Of a stretch of DNA of 64,000 bases, positions 59,994 through 64,000 are shown in pieces; positions within the stretch are counted from its first letter, which is position 1; every line of letters begins with the position of its first letter. The DNA is from Tamarix chinensis (Eukaryota; Streptophyta; Magnoliopsida; Caryophyllales; Tamaricaceae): assembly GCA_030549775.1 (NCBI GenBank), contig CM060177.1, positions 69,716,638 to 69,780,637 on the forward strand. The letters run 5' to 3'. The notes under the pieces are model-generated. The model was not told where the DNA came from. It saw only the letters and a list, made by a program, of their open reading frames with translations, and did no database searches. The translations under genes and the position numbers were made by a program.

Positions 59994-60448
59994 TAGGCCC
60001 TTATGACTTTGTGCAGGTGAGTGAGACATCATGCAGAGTTGAGTGTTGAGCATGTTTTGGCTCCAAGTTCGAGAGTGGCGTGGCCAGATTCACTCTTCAT
60101 GTGATTTTATTTCTTTATGTTATTTCTTTCATATTGGATTTCCCTCTTATGAATTTCTATTTTGTATTGAGTATCCTAAACTTAATTTTTATTGGTTGTA
60201 ATTTTTATTTTCCTTTTTAGGAACCTCGACTATGCATACTCTGATTTTTAATGTTATGATTTTTCTAGTTCTTTTATGAACTCTTGGTTTGAGTTTAATG
60301 TTAATCTTTTCTTAGCCTTAGCACTTGGTACCGAAACAGTAGGAAAGAACCGGTTTGGTACTAAGTGTGGGAGTAACATCCCCAAAATTTACAAGTTTTA
60401 ATTTGATTGCTTTCGTTTTAAAAAAATAGTGAATTTTGGGGTGTTACA

Positions 60449-60560
60449 ATAATCACTAACGGTGTCCTTCCACCACTTTTCCAGACTTTCCCCCTCTTAA
60501 CCTAACCATCTTAAATAGTATCTCTACAAAGTTAAATCAACAAATTGTTAGGTAATAAAA
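60449..60560 (-). pseudogene. CACTA gene 2, 5' exon split by LTR E (proximal part)
   Basis: It continues the exon that ends at 38268. The minus frame is open from a stop at about 60498 to the insertion point and beyond. The residues are acidic and charged (EKWWKDTVSD). It lies about 250 bp downstream of the TNP2 stop, fitting a separate second gene on the same strand. Confidence 0.55.
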
Positions 60561-60810
60561 TAATATGTCACTTATTTTACATGAAATAGATATAAAGTGA
60601 AGAAAAAAGAAGAAGAAGATGATACCTTTGTCACTTCATAACTGTCATATAAATAGAAGGCATAAATTTACCTATTCACAATGTAAGTATCAAATGAAAT
60701 ATATAATAATCTAAAGACTTACAAATACCAGTATCATCAAATAGTAAGGTCAACATCACTAATATCACAATGAAATATAATGATCCCAACATATAAAAAT
60801 ACTAGAATCA

Positions 60811-61650
60811 TCAAATAGTGAGGTCTACATCACTAGCATCACTAAAAGCATAAGTTTCATCCTTATCATCATTTGTATTATCTTTATCAACATCACTGTC
60901 TATATCACTTTTGAAATCACCATCACTAACAATAATGTCTTCATTCTCAAAGCTGTCATCCTTTTGCTTCTTATTCTCACTTTCATCCTCATCGGTCATC
61001 TTAAGTTTGTTACTTTCATCGACATGTAAGATATTTTCATCAATATCACATCTTCTTGTAAACATGTCACTAGCTAAATCAAGAATAAATGAGCTATTAT
61101 TTGAGCTCCTTGATTCCTCTTGCTGCAAAGCTTCTATATCCACTGGTGAGTTTCCCATTTGTGATTCTTTTCCCATTGGCATATCATAATGATGTCGAGT
61201 TTGGGTCTTAACAATAATAAGCCATTTAGGATCATATCTATCTCTCACATAAAACACTTGTTGTGATTAAGAAGCAAGAATATATGGGTCATGAGTGCAT
61301 AACTTGAGATTAATGTTAACACTTAAAAAGCCATGTTTGTCTATCTTTAACCCCCTACCTTTTTTATGAACATCCCACCAATCACACTTAGATAAAATTA
61401 CTCGTCTCCCCCTTACGTATTGCAAAGAAATATTTTCCTTCAAAACTCCATAATAATCAATAGGGTCAATATTTGTTTTTGTTCTAACCATAACCCCACT
61501 ATTCTGGTTTTTACGCCTTCCCTCAATCTCCTTAATATGAAATATGAAGCCATTATCTATATAACCTTTAAATCGTTGAACACCTAATAAAGGCCTAAAC
61601 ACTAAAGACCCAAAATATTGTGCCACTTGCTCACCACTTTCTTTAGACAC
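60811..61650 (-). pseudogene. TNP2-type transposase, DUF4216 C-terminal domain
   Basis: The frame 61650-61267 reads FIFHIKEIEGRRKNQNSGVM, DYYGVLKENISLQYV and VILSKCDWWDVHKKGRGLKI, then FLSVNINL and DPYILAS. This is the DUF4216 pattern of plant CACTA transposases (F.F.T......TQN.GV, VLFKCDW.D). After one stop (Gln-type codon) the next piece continues VFYVRD..DPKW and an acidic Asp/Glu tail of about 100 residues to the end of the gene. It is nearly intact. Confidence 0.85.
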
Positions 61651-61739
61651 CTTGGATAACTATTACAAGAAGAAAATAAAAGTTAGAATCATGTTATTAG
61701 GATGGGGAATTATACTATATACGTGAATTGAAATTAACA

Positions 61740-62170
61740 TACATGGCCAAGAAACCATTGTGCAAAATCATGATCATACCTTGTTGCTTCATATTCACTA
61801 TAATAAAAGTCAAATAAGTAGTGTAATATATTATTTTCAAAATAAAAAATAAAATTTATGCTTACTAAGTAAATTTTCATACTTTAGATATGGTAGAATT
61901 TTATCACAATTTCTCAATACATAATCCCTAGCGTGTGTCCACTCTTCATCGGTTAGACATTTAGGCTTAACCTTGCTTAACTGTATACCACATGGTTAGA
62001 ATATTGATATCTCTTTATAATCATCATGTAGACCACCTGCATTCCTTTCAGGTTGGTTGAACTTAATCACAATGTTATCTAATTACTTTGAGCAGAATAA
62101 CATACATTCTTCAACTATATACCCCTCTGCTATTAAACCTTTTGGTCTAATTTTGTTCCACACAAAAAAC
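61740..62170 (-). pseudogene. TNP2-type transposase, segment between DUF4218 and DUF4216
   Basis: Shows GLIAEGYIVEECMLFCSK, IVIKFNQPERNAGGLHDDYK, LTDEEWTHARDYVLRNCDKI and DHDFAQWF in family order (family: SI.EGY..EEC..F...Y, F..PERN, A..YVL.N). Pieces are separated by stops and two AT-rich gaps that may be introns. Confidence 0.8.
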
Positions 62171-62289
62171 TTGTACTTACCTATAGTCCTATTAATAAGT
62201 GTTAGGTAGTAAGTGTTAGGCAATAAGTGTTTGAGAATAAATAAAGATAAATGATAATATGCATGATGTGTTAAATATGCTTAAAAGAT

Positions 62290-62640
62290 TTGTAGTATAT
62301 GTCAGTAGAATACATCTATCGGTATTGGATAGGTCCACCAAACTTTGCCTCCTCAACAAGGTGAATATATAAGTGCACTATGATATCAAAAAATGAGGGA
62401 ACAAAAGCTTCTACAACTTTCACAAAGTGATAACAACTTTATGCTCAAGATCTTCCAAATCCTCCAATCGAAGTGATCTAAAACATAACTCCTTAAACAA
62501 ATTACTAAATTCAGTGATTGTGTCATAAGCATTTAGGCATACAATTCCACGAATAGCAAGAGGTAATATTTGCTCCAAAAGGACATGGCAATCATGGGCT
62601 TTAAATCCTTAGATATGATGCTTTTTAACATTTATGCATC
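62290..62640 (-). pseudogene. TNP2-type transposase, DUF4218 domain
   Basis: HDCHVLLEQILPLAIRGIV, DTITEFSNLFKELCFRSLRL and ITLCESCRSF, then a stop and a GGPIQYRWMY-like end. DUF4218 family pattern: K.HDCHV.L...LP.A.R. The domain has two stops or shifts. Confidence 0.85.
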
Positions 62641-63071
62641 TTGAAAAGTTAGATATACCCATTAGGAACCTTGAGCACCTCTAAGAATTTGCATAATCTT
62701 GTCTTCTCATTTGACGACAATGTGTAAGGTGCAGGTGGAACATGCCATTTTCCATCTAGTAACTTAGGGTGGAGGTCTTTCCTTATCTTCAGAAGCACCA
62801 GATCATGTATAACCTTTATGTTATCCTTTGTCTTCCCTTTAATATCTTATAAAGTACCAAGAATGCCATCACAAACATTTTTTTCTATGTGCATGACATC
62901 AAGGTTATGACGTAGTAAAAGGCTACTCCAATATAGAGGCTTAAAAAAATATGCGTTTCTTCCTCCAATTATCATCTCTCTTAGGTTTTTGTATCTTTTC
63001 CAGACTTCATATTTTCTAAGTCATTTACTTGGTCTAACACATCTTCTCTAGATAGTGGTTCAGGGTAAGTC

Positions 63072-63107
<36 letters not shown>

Positions 63108-63400
63108 CCATCACAAGATTTCCTATTTCTCCACTTGTGATCAAGGAGCAAAAAATGACGATGTCCCGTGTAGCATAATTTCTAACAATTCTTTAACCTA
63201 ATAGAGCCAAGTGTCCTTATGACAAGAAGGACATGCCATGTAACCCTTTGTGGACCATCCTAATAAGTTCACATAAGCTAGAAAGTCATTCATAGTCCAT
63301 AAAAGAGCTTTATGCATTTGAAAGTTTTCTTTCTTTTAAGCATTGATGCATCATATGTGCTGACCCCAATTTCCTATAACTTATTTTAAATAATAAATTA
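62640..63400 (-). pseudogene. TNP2-type transposase, Transposase_21 core (3' part)
   Basis: LLRHNLDVMHIEKNVC, GKTKDNIKVIHDLV and PPAPYTLSSNEKTRLCKFL are the usual end of the Transposase_21 region. Further upstream NDFLAYVNLLGWSTKGYMAC, CPSCHKDTW and MLHGTSSFF give the middle (family: NDFPAYG.LSGWSTKG..ACP.C). The N-terminal part is lost beyond LTR G. Stops occur at several positions, and a (TA)n tract at 63074-63104 lies in the gap between the pieces. Confidence 0.87.
63074..63104. repeat. (TA)n microsatellite
   Basis: About 15 TA units inside the decayed TNP2 gene, possibly in an intron. Confidence 0.9.
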
Positions 63401-63440
63401 AAGGCTAGAGGTACAGATAAATGTTATTTCCAAGAGCCTT

Positions 63441-64000
63441 TGTAAAATGCCCGAAAATCCTAATTTTATAAATTTTGGCCAAATAAGGATTTAATAGGAA
63501 AATTAATTAAATAAATTATTTTTATTAAAATAAAAGGGAATTAATTAGGGTAGATCAAGAAGAAAATAATAAATATTTTAATTAGGAAAAATTAGGATGT
63601 TTTGCTAATTAAAATAAAATTTAGGAAAAATCTTTAAAAATCCTAAATTAGCCTAAAAAGAAAATTAAATATTATTTTATTTAAATATTATTATTTTTAA
63701 ATATCCTAAATATCCAAATTATTTTAATTAACCCCAACTCACTTATTTTCTTCTTTTCCTTTTCCTTTTTTTCTCATTCTTTTTCTTCCTTTCTCCTCCT
63801 TCTTTTCTTTTTTTTTCTTCCTCCTCCTCCGACCTGGGTAAGCCCAGCGGCCCATTTCCCTCTTCCTTTTCTTTTCTCCTTCGGCGTGGCCTAGACCCAG
63901 AATGCTGTGTTTCGCTTTATTCCCTCGTTGCCCAGTCAATTTCCCCTTTTTTCTTTTCTTTCTTTTCTTTCCGGGTCGCCCGGTCCACTCCCCCATCCTT
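63441..64000 (+). mobile_element. LTR 'G', sense start, truncated by window end
   Basis: TGTAAAATGCCCGAAAATCCTA followed by ATTTTGGCCAAATAAGGA runs parallel to the reverse complement of the end of LTR C, then a CT-rich part at 63740 and on. It interrupts the TNP2 gene. The target duplication cannot be checked. Confidence 0.75.

Larger units (their letters stand above)
38351..60448 (+). mobile_element. Solo LTR 'E' in CACTA gene 2, split by D and F
   Basis: TGAAATGCCCC at 38351 to GGGGTGTTACA at 60448, flanked by perfect ATAAT duplications (38346-38350, 60449-60453). After removing D with one TSD (40205-50361) and F with one TSD (52658-59589) it is about 5.0 kb. No interior gag-pol belongs to it, hence a solo LTR. 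It has a TATA box (39236), AAT-type microsatellites, a minisatellite (51235-51600), arrays on either side of F and the hairpin cluster (59935-59993). Confidence 0.92.
28434..63440 (-). mobile_element. CACTA (En/Spm) transposon, interrupted by later LTR insertions
   Basis: It starts with the terminal motif CACTACAACAAA, then dense subterminal 33-bp repeats. Genes on the minus strand are a TNP2-type transposase (60811-63400) followed by a Ptta/En/Spm-type gene (60560-60449 continuing at 38350-35090). LTRs B and E interrupt it with perfect 5-bp duplications. LTR G cuts it at 63441, so the second terminal repeat is not visible. Removing B and E leaves about 8.4 kb, which would be a partial element as the start of TNP2 is missing. 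Stops and frame changes in both genes suggest an inactive copy. Confidence 0.88.

Overview
This window is plant nuclear DNA made almost wholly of transposable elements. I find no host gene, tRNA, rRNA, CRISPR array or prokaryotic feature. The evidence for a plant is the set of families: Ty3/gypsy retrotransposons primed by initiator-Met tRNA (one with a chromodomain), a CACTA (En/Spm) transposon with TNP2-type and Ptta/En/Spm-type genes, a Helitron with a 3' hairpin and CTAG end, and a decayed plant LINE. The density of nested insertions suggests heterochromatin of a large angiosperm genome. The species cannot be fixed from the sequence.

Layout. 1-5483: a truncated LTR (H) next to older LTR wrecks (I, J), then a LINE reverse-transcriptase fragment. 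5484-23090: gypsy element A on the minus strand, with ~4.8 kb LTRs and a decayed gag-pol carrying a chromodomain. Its 3' LTR holds a 3258-bp Helitron, and the sister LTR preserves the exact empty site. 23091-28433: further LTR remnants (K, L, M). 28434-63440: one CACTA element on the minus strand, starting with CACTACAACAAA and running to the point where another LTR (G, 63441-end) interrupts it.

The CACTA element has been blown apart by later insertions. Solo LTR B (28980-33529, TSD CACAT) sits in its subterminal repeats. Solo LTR E (38351-60448, TSD ATAAT) sits in its second gene. E is itself split by solo LTR D (40205-50356, TSD ATTAT) and by the complete gypsy element F (52658-59584, TSD GGAAC/AGAAC). 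D in turn holds solo LTR C (44686-49533, TSD AAGAG). The relative order is therefore M, then CACTA, then E, then D, then C, with F also later than E.

The giant LTRs (A-E, H, I) differ in sequence but share a plan. A TATA box lies about 0.9-1.0 kb from the LTR start. About 4 kb of presumed transcribed leader follows, carrying AAT-type microsatellites, a 27-bp minisatellite, two arrays of a CCACTATTAT..CCGGTGG motif, and a cluster of short hairpins about 450 nt before the LTR end. The hairpin cluster shows compensatory changes between families and is the best candidate here for an undescribed functional element. All coding regions are broken by stops or frameshifts, so every element seen is probably unable to move by itself.
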